A stretch of DNA of 64,000 bases from Acidobacteriota bacterium (lineage in GTDB: Bacteria > Acidobacteriota > Thermoanaerobaculia > Multivoradales > Multivoraceae): positions 310,001 to 374,000 of the forward strand of contig JAPPCR010000023.1 in NCBI GenBank assembly GCA_028875725.1, written 5' to 3'. The translations under genes were made by a program, and so were the position numbers. The notes under the pieces are model-generated. The model was not told the origin of the DNA. It searched no databases and was given only the letters and a program-made list of their open reading frames with translations. Below are positions 43,800 through 52,008 of this stretch, in pieces. The stretch's first letter is position 1. Every line of letters starts with the position of its first letter.

Positions 43800-44182
43800 T
43801 GCGCCGCCTCCGCGACCGCACGGGCCTGCAGGAGGGACACGCTCTCGGAACTCAGGAAGACCATCTGGTCCAGTGTCGGCGGCGCCATCCCGAGCTCCTC
43901 CAGGGCCAGGGCAGAGAGCCGCTCCGGCCGGCTGAGCCGGGTCGCCTCCAGTTCGAGCCGAAGCTCCTGCTGCCGCAGCTCCTCCAGGCGCCGTTCGAGT
44001 TCCTCGATGCGGTAGCCGGCTTCCAGTCCCTGTTCATGCACCCAGGTGTACGCGAACACGGCCGCCGCGAACGGCAGCAGGATCGCGAACACCGGCCACA
44101 GGCCGCGCAGGCGACCGGGATCCCGCTGGCGCACCAGGAAGGGATTCGCGACCTCCTTGCTGACGCTGTAGCCGGTCTTCAC
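43796..44182 (-). CDS. ftsL: Cell division protein FtsL
   Basis: This small bitopic protein (128 aa) in the ftsL position between rsmH and ftsI has a single membrane segment (about 29-48, LWPVFAILLPFAAAVFAYTW) and then a heptad-repeat coiled coil (IEELERRLEELRQQELRLELEATRL, positions about 58-82). Primary sequence homology to E. coli FtsL is weak, as usual, so the call rests on position and architecture. It should form the FtsQBL complex with the FtsB-like protein at 51.4 kb. The GTG start at 44182 has AGGGA upstream. Confidence 0.85.
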   Translation of the reverse strand: MKTGYSVSKEVANPFLVRQRDPGRLRGLWPVFAILLPFAAAVFAYTWVHEQGLEAGYRIEELERRLEELRQQELRLELEATRLSRPERLSALALEELGMAPPTLDQMVFLSSESVSLLQARAVAEAAQ

Positions 44183-44209
44183 CGTACCGGTTCCCTGGCG
44201 GCCACCCCG

Positions 44210-45181
44210 CTAGAGGCGCCTCGCCGCCCGCAACCGGGCGGACCGCGACCTCGGGTTGTACTGCACCTCGCTCGGCTCGGGCCGGATCGGCTTCCGCGTC
44301 ATCAGCTCGATCAGGCGGGTCTCGGTGCGAGGCCGTCCGGTGATCGGATCCACTTCGCCCAGGGCGCCCGCCCGGAGCCGGTGCTTGACGATCCGGTCTT
44401 CCAGACTGTGGTACGAGATGACCACCAGCCGCCCGTCCCGCTCGAGCAGTCTCATCGCCTGTTCCAGCGTCGCTCCGAGGCCGGACAGCTCCTCGTTCAC
44501 CGCGATGCGGAGCGCCTGGAAGGTCCTCGTCGCCGCGTCGATCGACCTGGCGCCGGCCCGCAGGGCGCGGCCACGCCGCACTCTGGAGGCGCCGACCGCC
44601 TCGTGAACCAGATCGCGCAGGTCATCCGTGGTTTCGATCGGCTCGCGACGGCGGCGCTCGACGATCGCGCGAGCGATCCTGCGGGCCTGCCGCTCCTCGC
44701 CGTAGTCGCGCAGCACCGTCTCCAACACGCTTTGGGATTCCAGATTCACGACGTCCCTCGCTGTCCTCGTTGCCGATCCGGGCGATTGGTCCATCCGCAT
44801 GTCGAGCGGCCCGGACCGCATGAAACTGAAGCCGCGTTCCGGCCGATCGAGCTGGAGCGACGAAACGCCCAGGTCGGCGAGGACTCCCGCCGGCTGGCCG
44901 ATGTCCGCCGCCGCCACGATCTCCCGGACCGACTCGAAGTTGCCGTGGACGACGCGCGCCCTCGGGCCGAACTCGCGCAGCCGGTCCGAGGCGTGTTCCA
45001 GGGCCTCCGTGTCCCGGTCGATGCCCAGGACCGAAGCCTCAGGGTGGCGCCGCAGCACTTCGGCCGCGTGGCCGCCCAGGCCGACCGTGCAGTCGACGAA
45101 CCAGCCGCCCCGTTCGGGCGCAAGGAACCGCAGCACCTCAGAGACGAGAACCGGCCGATGGGTAGCAGTCTGTTCGCCCAC
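44210..45181 (-). CDS. rsmH: 16S rRNA (cytosine(1402)-N(4))-methyltransferase
   Basis: RsmH (MraW) methylates C1402 of 16S rRNA using SAM. HRPVLVSEVLRFL and DCTVGLGGHAAEVLRR form the SAM-binding start, LADLGVSSLQLDRPERGFSFM the conserved central motif, and FQALRIAVNEELSGL plus VVISYHSLEDRIVKH the C-terminal motifs. The length is 323 aa from the GTG at 45181, five bases after the mraZ stop. A longer upstream frame runs through mraZ and has no homology. Confidence 0.96.
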   Translation of the reverse strand: MGEQTATHRPVLVSEVLRFLAPERGGWFVDCTVGLGGHAAEVLRRHPEASVLGIDRDTEALEHASDRLREFGPRARVVHGNFESVREIVAAADIGQPAGVLADLGVSSLQLDRPERGFSFMRSGPLDMRMDQSPGSATRTARDVVNLESQSVLETVLRDYGEERQARRIARAIVERRRREPIETTDDLRDLVHEAVGASRVRRGRALRAGARSIDAATRTFQALRIAVNEELSGLGATLEQAMRLLERDGRLVVISYHSLEDRIVKHRLRAGALGEVDPITGRPRTETRLIELMTRKPIRPEPSEVQYNPRSRSARLRAARRL

Positions 45182-45186
45182 ATCGG

Positions 45187-45657
45187 TTAGCCGTCCCTGT
45201 CTCCGTTCTCCTCGAGCGCCTCGAGATCCCGTGTGAGCTCGTCCTGGTCCTCGTCCGTGAACGGGTTCGCCTCGAGTTCCTTCTCCATCCGGCCGAGGTT
45301 CCAGACCTCCAAACGGTCGGGCCTGCCGAAGATGACGACCTCGCGGTCGATTCCCGCGCGCTCCCGCAGCCGGCTCGGAACGATCAGCCGGCCCTGCGCA
45401 TCGAGCCGGCTCTGCTGGCCGAAGTAGCTGACCCGGGCCTCGTACTTCCGCCGCATCCGGTGGGTGGAGGGCAGCCGGGCCAGCCGTTGCTCCGCCTGTT
45501 CCCAGAGCCGCAGCGGGTAGATCCACGCGCAGTCGCCACGCAGCGACGTGGTGAAGATGTCCGGGCCGTACCGCTCCTGGAGCGGGCGGAGGAAGACACT
45601 CGGCACCTTGAGCCGGCCCTTCGCGTCGATCTTGGCCTCTGCATGCCCTCGAAACAT
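45187..45657 (-). CDS. mraZ: Transcriptional regulator MraZ
   Basis: MraZ is a ring-forming DNA-binding protein of the AbrB-like fold that controls the division/cell wall cluster it heads. The 156-aa protein has the two SpoVT-AbrB-like repeats: MFRGHAEAKIDAKGRLKVP and, in the second half, VSYFGQQSRLDAQGRLIVPSRLRERAGI. The ATG at 45657 matches the family's standard start MFRG and has GGAG eight bases upstream; a GTG at 45696 is in frame but inside the leader hairpin. The C-terminal acidic tail (about 25 residues) is a small addition. Confidence 0.96.
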   Translation of the reverse strand: MFRGHAEAKIDAKGRLKVPSVFLRPLQERYGPDIFTTSLRGDCAWIYPLRLWEQAEQRLARLPSTHRMRRKYEARVSYFGQQSRLDAQGRLIVPSRLRERAGIDREVVIFGRPDRLEVWNLGRMEKELEANPFTDEDQDELTRDLEALEENGDRDG

Positions 45658-45673
45658 CGCCCACGCTCCGAGA

Positions 45674-45704
45674 GTCAGGTGGGCGGCATTGCCCACAAAC
45701 TGAC
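45674..45704 (-). promoter_or_regulatory. Leader stem-loop upstream of mraZ
   Basis: On the minus strand GTCAG, a TTT bulge and GTGGGC pair with GCCCAC and CTGAC around an AATGCC loop, giving an 11-bp interrupted stem. It starts a few bases after the predicted transcription start and ends five bases before the GGAG ribosome-binding site of mraZ. It could affect transcript stability or translation, or serve as a further protein site; its role is not known. Confidence 0.5.
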
Positions 45705-45717
45705 GCTCAGACGCGGA

Positions 45718-45771
45718 ACACTAGCACCGTTAGGCCATTCTTGTCTACTTCAGACCACTTTGCTCCACTAC
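45718..45771 (-). promoter_or_regulatory. mraZ promoter with three MraZ-box repeats
   Basis: Minus strand: three consecutive 10-mers, GTAGTGGAGC (45771-45762), AAAGTGGTCT (45761-45752) and GAAGTAGACA (45751-45742), fit the AAAGTGKNNN-type MraZ-box repeats known upstream of mraZ. The last repeat contains TAGACA (45747-45742), a -35 element, followed after 18 nt by an extended -10, TGC-TAGTGT (TAGTGT at 45723-45718). MraZ bound to the boxes would cover the -35. This is the likely main promoter of the whole dcw cluster. Confidence 0.6.
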
Positions 45772-45815
45772 GGAATCGAGGCGCTCGACCTCCCGCGAAG
45801 CGGCGCCAGAGCGGA

Positions 45816-45865
45816 GCCGGCCTGGCGGCCGGCGCGCTGTCTTCCGCGGGTCAGACGACCCGCGG
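45816..45865. repeat. Paired extragenic palindromes (REP/BIME-like), possible terminator
   Basis: Two palindromes lie between the SurA-like gene and the mraZ promoter. The first (45844-45865) is a perfect 9-bp stem with a tetraloop, CCGCGGGTC and GACCCGCGG, starting right after the stop codon at 45866. The second (45816-45833) is GCCGGCC-TGGC-GGCCGGC. There is no U tract. The GCGGGTC(T/G)TCTGACCCGC core recurs at 51945-51962 after the tRNA terminator, again followed by a GCCGGC element, so this looks like a dispersed repeat family that may also act as a transcription end. Confidence 0.55.
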
Positions 45866-47020
45866 TCACTGGCTGGAGTCGGACTCGCCGGTCTCTTCGG
45901 CCTCGGGTTCGGCCGCGTCCTGGACGTTCGCGTCGGGCCCGAAACGACTGAGCAGTCCGAGCGCGTCGGAATCGAGCGACTGCGTCGCGACCGGCCGGTA
46001 GCCCACCGCTTCTTCCGGCAGGCGCTCGACGATGTAGGCGGCGTCCGCAAGCTCCTCCATGTAGAGAAGGTACTCCTCGTCAAAGAGACGGCCGCGCTCC
46101 TCCCGCTCGATCGCATCCCGCACGTCCTCGAAGGGCCGCACGGAAGCGGGCTCGCGCTCGAGCATCTTCAGCACGTGGAGGCCGCCCCGCGCGGCGACGG
46201 CGTCCGCCACGTCCCCCGGTTGCAGATCCCAGGCAATGGCGTCCAGCTCGGCCGCCAGGTCGCCAGGCGTCACCCAGCCGACATCAACGGCGGTCGCCCC
46301 TTCACCGAGGCCCTCCACCACCTCCGTCGCCTCGGTTCCGGCCGTGAGCCGGGTCCCCGCCAGCGACGCCAGCGGCGCCATCCGGTCCGCCGGGACCACG
46401 CCTTCGAGGATCACCACCTCCTCGAACCGGGCCCGCTCGGGGATCGCGAAACGCTCCTCGTTGTCGCGGTAGAACCTGCGCAGGTCCTCATCCGCCAGGT
46501 CAACGCGCGGCGCGACCTCGCGGCCGCGCACGATGTTGGTCCGCAACTGCTTGCGCATCTGGTCGCGGAAGTCCTCCTCGCGCATGCCCTGCTGGGCGAG
46601 GGCGTCCTGGAACTGCTCCTCGGTCTCGATGCCGGCCCGTTCCCACATCCCCCGGATCTGCTCCTCGACGTCGCTCTCGTCGACGACCACGGCGAGCTGG
46701 TCCGCCCGGGAGAGGATCAACTGCTCCTCGAACAGCGCCTTCATGATCATCCGGCCGGCCTCGCCCAGCAGCTCCTGACGCCGCGGGTCGGTGAGGCCCG
46801 GCGCGTTCCGGATGTCGCGGATCTGCACGGCAAGCGCCCTCTGGTACTCGTAGAGGGTCACGATCCGGTCGTTGACCCGCAGGACGACGCGGTTCTCCCG
46901 GCCCGGCTCCGACTGCCCGGCCGCCGGCATCGCACCCAGAGCCGTGACCAGCGTCGCGACCGCCAATCGCGGCGCAGCGCGACCCGGGAGGCTCCACTCT
47001 CCTTCTCTGACTCGGTTCAT
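45866..47020 (-). CDS. SurA-like periplasmic peptidylprolyl isomerase / chaperone
   Basis: This 384-aa exported protein has a signal peptide (about 1-35, AVATLVTALGAMPAAGQ), a SurA_N-type helical region (VLRVNDRIVTLYEYQRAL, then long amphipathic helices with LIEEQLILSRADQ-like pattern) and a degenerate parvulin domain near 240-300 (VGWVTPGDLAAELDAIAWDLQPGDV, GGLHVLKMLER). It probably escorts outer membrane proteins such as LptD. The C-terminal 40 residues are acidic. The ATG at 47020 has GAGG eight bases upstream. It lies 10 nt after a second isomerase gene. Confidence 0.82.
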   Translation of the reverse strand: MNRVREGEWSLPGRAAPRLAVATLVTALGAMPAAGQSEPGRENRVVLRVNDRIVTLYEYQRALAVQIRDIRNAPGLTDPRRQELLGEAGRMIMKALFEEQLILSRADQLAVVVDESDVEEQIRGMWERAGIETEEQFQDALAQQGMREEDFRDQMRKQLRTNIVRGREVAPRVDLADEDLRRFYRDNEERFAIPERARFEEVVILEGVVPADRMAPLASLAGTRLTAGTEATEVVEGLGEGATAVDVGWVTPGDLAAELDAIAWDLQPGDVADAVAARGGLHVLKMLEREPASVRPFEDVRDAIEREERGRLFDEEYLLYMEELADAAYIVERLPEEAVGYRPVATQSLDSDALGLLSRFGPDANVQDAAEPEAEETGESDSSQ

Positions 47021-47030
47021 GTCGTCATCC

Positions 47031-47867
47031 TCACTCCGTTTCGGAGGCACGGTAGGGACCGCTGTACTCGAACGGTAGTCGTGAAACCGCAACCCGCAGA
47101 TTGTATTCCCGCCTCGCCTCTTCGATCGCCTGCCGGATCAACGCTTCGCTTCGTTCGGCGACAAGCCGGGACCGGATCGAAGGCGCCGCGGCCTGGAGCG
47201 ACAACGTCTCGTCGGGCAGGAATCGTTCGACCTGGAAGATCCGAAAACCGTAGTCGGCCTCCAGCAGTTCGCTCCACTCCCCCTCCTCGAGCGCGAACAC
47301 GACCTCGGCAAGGGCGCCGGGCAGGTCCTCCCGCGACAGTTCGCCCTGGAAACCTCCGTCCGGGGCGCTCGGCCCGATCGAGCGGATCCGCGCCACCTCG
47401 CCGAAGTCGACCCCGGCCTCGAGTTCGGCCAGGGCCAGCTCCGCGCTGGCGCGATCCTCGACCAGAATCTGGCGCAGCCGCGCCCGGGCGGGCCGCCGGA
47501 AGTCACTCCGGTGCTCCGCGTAGTAGCGCTCGACATCGGTCGTGGAGATCTCCGGCGGCGAAGCCTCCAGCAGCGAGGCAGCGGCCTCGTGCGAGGTCGC
47601 CGTTTCATCCGCGAATCCCCGGTCCCGGGCCCATCGCAACAGGAGCTGGTCGTCGACGAACCGCTCGAACAGCCGCGACAGCACGTCACTGCTCGACCGC
47701 GAGGCATCGACATCGAGGACCTCCATGACGTAGCGGTCGAAGTCCTCGTAGCTCTTTTCCTCGCCGCCGATCCGTACGACGACTCCTTCCGGCAGGCTGC
47801 CCGCGCAGGCAGGGAACAAGGCCGCCAACAGCCACACGGAGGGCCGCGGCACGCGCACCCGGTTCAA
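47031..47867 (-). CDS. Parvulin-type peptidylprolyl isomerase, exported, possible lipoprotein
   Basis: This 278-aa protein has a signal peptide with LFPACAGS near residue 21; the cysteine could be a lipidation site although FPAC departs from the usual lipobox. A SurA/PrsA-like N-terminal helical region is followed by a parvulin domain at about 125-215 (ARLRQILVEDRASAELALAEL, GVDFGEVARIRSIGPSAPDGGFQGELSRE region, FRIFQVERF). It should catalyse proline isomerisation in the periplasm. The start is TTG at 47867, overlapping the mfd stop (TTGA). Confidence 0.85.
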   Translation of the reverse strand: MNRVRVPRPSVWLLAALFPACAGSLPEGVVVRIGGEEKSYEDFDRYVMEVLDVDASRSSSDVLSRLFERFVDDQLLLRWARDRGFADETATSHEAAASLLEASPPEISTTDVERYYAEHRSDFRRPARARLRQILVEDRASAELALAELEAGVDFGEVARIRSIGPSAPDGGFQGELSREDLPGALAEVVFALEEGEWSELLEADYGFRIFQVERFLPDETLSLQAAAPSIRSRLVAERSEALIRQAIEEARREYNLRVAVSRLPFEYSGPYRASETE

Positions 47868-50800
47868 TGGACCGTCTCCACGGCGCCCAGGCGCCGCTGG
47901 GCCTCGCCCGAGAGAAGCTCCAGCAGTTGCAGCGAGATCTCCATCGATTCCCGACCCGGCACGTCCCGCAGCGTCAGCACGCCGTCCGGCGCGAAGGCGG
48001 CGCCCTCCCGTTCGGACACGAAGCGGATCAGCCGTTCCACGTCGACCTTCGCGTCGCGCCGCAGCCGGATCGTCAGCCGGTCGTTGCGGTGGGCGATCGC
48101 CTGGACGCCGACGCCCTCCGCGATCCGCTTCAGTTCAGCCCCCTGGATCAGGGTGTGGACGGGTTCGGGCGGCGGACCGAAGCGGTCGCGCAGTTCCGCG
48201 AGCAGCATCGCCGGATCCTCCGCGGCGTCCGCCAGACGACGGTAGATCTCCAGCCGCAGCGAGATCTCGCCGATGTAGTCCTCCGGGATCGACATGGCCG
48301 CGGGCAGGCTGATCGTCGCTGAGGGGACCTCGGACGGGGCCTCGCCGCGCAGTTCGGCGATCGCATGCTCCAGCATCTTCATGTAGGTCTCGATGCCGAC
48401 CTCCGCGATATGACCGCTCTGCTCGGCGCCGAGCAGGTTACCCGCGCCGCGGATCTCCAGGTCGCGGGCGGCGATCCGGAAGCCCGCTCCGAGCTCAGTG
48501 AACTCACGGATCGCCACGAGCCGTTTGCGCGCCTCCTCCGACAGCACCGTGTCCGGCGGCGCCAGCAGATAGCAGTAGCCAAGCTGATCGCTGCGGCCCA
48601 CCCGGCCCCGCAACTGGTAGAGCTGGGCCAGACCGAACCGGTCGGCTCGGTGCACGAGCATCGTGTTCACGTTCGGAATGTCGATGCCGTTCTCGATGAT
48701 CGTCGTCGCGAGCAGCAGGTCGTACTCGCCCGCGGTGAAGGCGCGCATGCGCCGGCCCAGCTCGGCCTCCTCCATCTGCCCGTGACCGACGGTGATCCTG
48801 AGCCCCGGGACCAGTTCCCGCAGATAGCGGAGAATCCCCTCGATGTCCTCGACCCGGTTGTAGACGTAGAACACCTGGCCGCCGCGCTCCACCTCGAACT
48901 CGATCGCCTCGCGCACGAGGTCGCCCGAGAACGGCAGGATCCTGGTCTCCACCGCCATCCGGTCGCGCGGCGGCGACTCGATCAGGGACAGGTCCCTCAC
49001 GCCCGCCAGAGACAGCTGCAGGGTGCGCGGCACCGGCGTCGCCGACATCGCGAGCACGTGGACGTTGCGCCGGAGTTCGCGCAGGCGCTCCTTCTGGGCG
49101 ACGCCGAAACGCTGCTCCTCGTCGATCACGACCAGACCCAGGCACGGCATGTCGATGTCCCGGCTGAGCAACCGGTGGGTGCCGATCAGGACGTGAATCT
49201 CCCCGGCGGCGAGGCGGGCCCGGATCGCCCGAATCTCGGCCGCCGACCGGAACCGCGACACCATCTCGACCTCGATGTTGAAACCCTGGAATCGCCGCCG
49301 GAACGTCCGCAGGTGCTGGTCGGCGAGGATCGTCGTCGGCGCCAGAACCGCGACCTGCAGCCCGCTGTCGACCGCCTTGAACGCCGCCCGCATCGCGACT
49401 TCCGTCTTGCCGAAGCCGACGTCGCCGCACAGCAGGCGGTCCATCGGCCGGTCGCGGGCAAGGTCCTCCTTGATCGTCCGTACAGCTTCCAGCTGATCGG
49501 GCGTTTCCTCGTAAGGGAAGGCGCTCTCGAACTGGAGTTGCCGGTCGCTGTCCTCGTCCATGGGCACCGCCTGCGCCAGCCGGCGCTCCGCGTAGAGCTT
49601 CAGCAGGTCGGTCGCGATCGCCTTGAGACTGCGCCGGATCCGGCTCTTCTTCTTCGCCCAGCTACTGCCGCCCAACTGGTCCAGGCGGGGCGCGATGCCA
49701 TCGATGCCGCTGTAGCGCTCGATCTCGTCCACGCGGGTCAGAGGCAGGAGCAGGGTTCTCCCCGACGAGTAGAGCAGCTCCATCACCTCGACCGCGCGCA
49801 CCTGCTGCTGCCGGAGCGGATCGGCCGCAGCCGCCGGACCCTCGCCCGACGGACCATCGAGGGTCTTCAGCCCCAGGAACTGACCGATGCCGTGATCCTC
49901 GTGGACCACGAACTCGCCGACGCGCAGGTCGCGCAGACCGGAGACGAAGGGACCCATCCGGCGGCGACGTCGGCTCATGGAGAGCCTCTGGCGGAAGAGC
50001 TGACCCTCGCCGTAGAGCACCAGACCGGCGTGCGGCAGCCGGAAGCCCCGCGCCAGTTCGCCGTCGATCAGGCGCACCGCGCCGCCGTCCCAGTCGATCT
50101 CGCGGCGGCCCAGCGTCTGGCGGAGCGCCTCGTGCCGTTCGGAACGGGCCACCAGCCAGAGGTCGTCGCCGCGCGCCGCGGCTGTCTCCACTTCACGCGG
50201 GAAACGGGGAAGCTGATCGATCAGCACGTCCGTCTCGACCGCGCCGAAGTCGACCCGGAGGCGCCGCTTTCCCGAAGCCGGATCGCCAGGAGCCCGGTCG
50301 AACGTCCCGCCGACCCGGAACGCCGCCCGCTCGACGAGCTCCAGCACCTGGTCCGCCGGCACCGTCAACCGCTCCGGCTCGGCCGCGATCTCGCCGTCGT
50401 CGCAGCGCCGCCCGTACTCCTCCCACAACAGCCCGGCGTGCTGTTCGACCTCCCCGCTCACCCGCTCGGGATCGACCACGACCACCGAAGCGTCCGCCAT
50501 CACCTCGCCGAGGCTCGTGCTCTGTTCGAGCAGGGGCAGGTACTTCTCCCAGCCGTCGAAGGGTTCCCCGGCCGCCATCTCCTCCAGTTGGGCCCGAGCC
50601 TGGTCCGACAGGTCGCCGCCACGCTCTTGCAGCAGCAGCGCCGACAGATCGGCCGCCCGCTCCGACCCGGCGACGAAGGGCGTCAGGGGCCGGATCCGCA
50701 GAGACTCGATCGGCTCCTCGGAACGCTGGGTGGACGGGTCGAAGCGATGAATGCTCTCGACCGTGTCGCCGAACAGGTCGAGACGCGCCGGTCGGGGTTC

Positions 50801-51361
50801 GCCGGGCGCGAAGAGATCGAACACGCCGCCCCGCTGCGCCACCGCGCCGACCGCCGCGACGAGGTCGCTACGCCGGTAGCCGTGGGCGAGCAGACGGGGC
50901 AACAGATCCTCGGGCGCGGCCCGGCCGCCGACTTCGAGTTCGACCACCGACCCGAGGAACGCGTCCGGCCGCGCCAGGCGGTGGAACAGGGCCCGCGGCG
51001 TACAGACGACGGTGACTCTCGAAGCCCCGAGCAGGGCATCGTAGGCCGTGCTCTCCTGGGCGCGCACCAGCAGCGAGGCCTCCGCCTGCTGGTAGGGCGT
51101 CAGCGCCGGCGACGGAAACGGGATGAGCCGCGCCCGGCCCGGCCCCCGCAGCAGCCCCCCGGCCTCGGTCCAAGCCAGAACCTCGTTCTCACTCGGTACG
51201 ACAACGAGCTGCGCTCCTTCCCGATCCTCCGCCAGCAGCTCGAACACGACCGCCGCCGCCCGCACCGGAAGACCGACGACCGCCGCTCGCTTCGCATCCG
51301 CCAACTCGCGGTAGTCCCGGCCCCGACGAATGCGGCGGCCCAGTTCACGCCACGCGGACAC
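47864..51361 (-). CDS. mfd: Transcription-repair coupling factor Mfd
   Basis: Mfd removes RNA polymerase stalled at DNA lesions and recruits UvrA. The 1165-aa protein has the UvrB-like N-terminal module (about 1-340), the CarD-type polymerase-interacting domain (LRVGEFVVHEDHGIGQFLG, near 480), and the RecG-like helicase core: Walker A LLCGDVGFGKTEVAMRA near 643, VVIDEEQRFG near 743, then AMSATPVPRTL and RGRVGRSDQLGYCYLL. The TRCF C-terminal domain is present. The start is GTG at 51361. It is transcribed between ftsB and the two isomerase genes. Confidence 0.96.
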   Translation of the reverse strand: MSAWRELGRRIRRGRDYRELADAKRAAVVGLPVRAAAVVFELLAEDREGAQLVVVPSENEVLAWTEAGGLLRGPGRARLIPFPSPALTPYQQAEASLLVRAQESTAYDALLGASRVTVVCTPRALFHRLARPDAFLGSVVELEVGGRAAPEDLLPRLLAHGYRRSDLVAAVGAVAQRGGVFDLFAPGEPRPARLDLFGDTVESIHRFDPSTQRSEEPIESLRIRPLTPFVAGSERAADLSALLLQERGGDLSDQARAQLEEMAAGEPFDGWEKYLPLLEQSTSLGEVMADASVVVVDPERVSGEVEQHAGLLWEEYGRRCDDGEIAAEPERLTVPADQVLELVERAAFRVGGTFDRAPGDPASGKRRLRVDFGAVETDVLIDQLPRFPREVETAAARGDDLWLVARSERHEALRQTLGRREIDWDGGAVRLIDGELARGFRLPHAGLVLYGEGQLFRQRLSMSRRRRRMGPFVSGLRDLRVGEFVVHEDHGIGQFLGLKTLDGPSGEGPAAAADPLRQQQVRAVEVMELLYSSGRTLLLPLTRVDEIERYSGIDGIAPRLDQLGGSSWAKKKSRIRRSLKAIATDLLKLYAERRLAQAVPMDEDSDRQLQFESAFPYEETPDQLEAVRTIKEDLARDRPMDRLLCGDVGFGKTEVAMRAAFKAVDSGLQVAVLAPTTILADQHLRTFRRRFQGFNIEVEMVSRFRSAAEIRAIRARLAAGEIHVLIGTHRLLSRDIDMPCLGLVVIDEEQRFGVAQKERLRELRRNVHVLAMSATPVPRTLQLSLAGVRDLSLIESPPRDRMAVETRILPFSGDLVREAIEFEVERGGQVFYVYNRVEDIEGILRYLRELVPGLRITVGHGQMEEAELGRRMRAFTAGEYDLLLATTIIENGIDIPNVNTMLVHRADRFGLAQLYQLRGRVGRSDQLGYCYLLAPPDTVLSEEARKRLVAIREFTELGAGFRIAARDLEIRGAGNLLGAEQSGHIAEVGIETYMKMLEHAIAELRGEAPSEVPSATISLPAAMSIPEDYIGEISLRLEIYRRLADAAEDPAMLLAELRDRFGPPPEPVHTLIQGAELKRIAEGVGVQAIAHRNDRLTIRLRRDAKVDVERLIRFVSEREGAAFAPDGVLTLRDVPGRESMEISLQLLELLSGEAQRRLGAVETVH

Positions 51362-51379
51362 CGGTCGGGGAAGCCGGAA

Positions 51380-51730
51380 TCACTCGTCCGTCTGCGGCAG
51401 GACGACAACCGTGTCGCCCGGCCTCACCAGGCCCAGCTCCTCGCGCGCCAGCCGCTCCAGCACCACGGGATCGTCCTGGAGCAACTCCACCCTGCGGCTG
51501 AGTCGATCCACGCGCAGCCGGGTTTCCTCGAGGTCGATCTCGAGTTCCGCCTCGCGCTCCGCCAGTTCAGCCAGCCCCGCGTAGCTCTCGGAGCCCGCCC
51601 TCGCAAGAAACAGCAGGGCGAGGATCAGCCCCACGCCGATCAACGTCGGCAGCGAACGCTGAGCCCTCTCGCGCCAACGATCCACGCGCTCCCGCAGCCG
51701 TTCGCGCCCGTCTGGAGGCGTCGCCGACAC
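51380..51730 (-). CDS. Septum formation initiator family protein (FtsB/DivIC-like)
   Basis: The 116-aa protein has an Arg-rich cytoplasmic start, one membrane segment (about 27-44, SLPTLIGVGLILALLFLARAG in part) and a heptad coiled coil (AELAEREAELEIDLEETRLRVDRLSRRVELL region), then the family's C-terminal ERLAREELGLVRPGD. These are FtsB/DivIC features; it should join FtsL and FtsQ in the divisome. The GTG start is at 51730. It lies 18 bp upstream of mfd on the same strand. Confidence 0.88.
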   Translation of the reverse strand: MSATPPDGRERLRERVDRWRERAQRSLPTLIGVGLILALLFLARAGSESYAGLAELAEREAELEIDLEETRLRVDRLSRRVELLQDDPVVLERLAREELGLVRPGDTVVVLPQTDE

Positions 51731-51779
51731 GGGGAAAGCCTACACGAGCCGCGGTCCCGCGTCCGGAGCGTCCGAGTGG

Positions 51780-51808
51780 TTGACACCTCCTCCCGCCTGT
51801 GCCACGAT
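51780..51808 (+). promoter_or_regulatory. Promoter of the initiator tRNA gene
   Basis: A perfect -35 TTGACA (51780-51785) is followed after 17 nt by CACGAT (51803-51808), which keeps the key A2 and T6 of the -10. The transcription start would fall a few bases before the mature tRNA at 51821. Confidence 0.55.
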
Positions 51809-51820
51809 TTTCGGTCCTGA

Positions 51821-51897
<77 letters not shown>

Positions 51898-51907
51898 AGT
51901 CGATACA

Positions 51908-51934
51908 GGGCGCGGCCGTTGGCCGCGCCCTTTT
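51908..51934 (+). terminator. Rho-independent terminator after tRNA-fMet
   Basis: A perfect 10-bp GC-rich stem (GGGCGCGGCC with GGCCGCGCCC, 3-nt loop GTT) is followed by TTTT, ten bases after the tRNA CCA end. Confidence 0.9.
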
Positions 51935-51944
51935 CGCTGGGTGC

Positions 51945-51993
51945 GCGGGTCTTCTGACCCGCCTCAGGGAACACTGCCGGCGCGCAGCGCCGT
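51945..51993. repeat. Second copy of the REP-like palindrome
   Basis: GCGGGTC-TTCT-GACCCGC (51945-51962) matches the core of the palindrome at 45844-45865 read on the minus strand (one base difference in the loop). It is followed 13 bases later by GCCGGCGCGC and the small hairpin GGCGC-GCA-GCGCC, the same order as the pair at 45816-45865. It lies between the tRNA terminator and the stop of the sterol reductase gene and may end that minus-strand transcript. Confidence 0.5.
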
Positions 51994-52008
51994 CCGCACT
52001 GGAATCCC

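Noticed and set aside
45658..45696. GTG at 45696 as mraZ start
   Set aside because: The added residues lie inside the leader hairpin and precede the conserved MFRG start, which has its own ribosome-binding site.
48365..51820. Open reading frame of 1151 codons on the plus strand
   Set aside because: It lies opposite mfd and reads as low-complexity Arg/Asp/His-rich sequence; in GC-rich DNA the antisense frame of a real gene often lacks stops. Mfd motifs are unmistakable.
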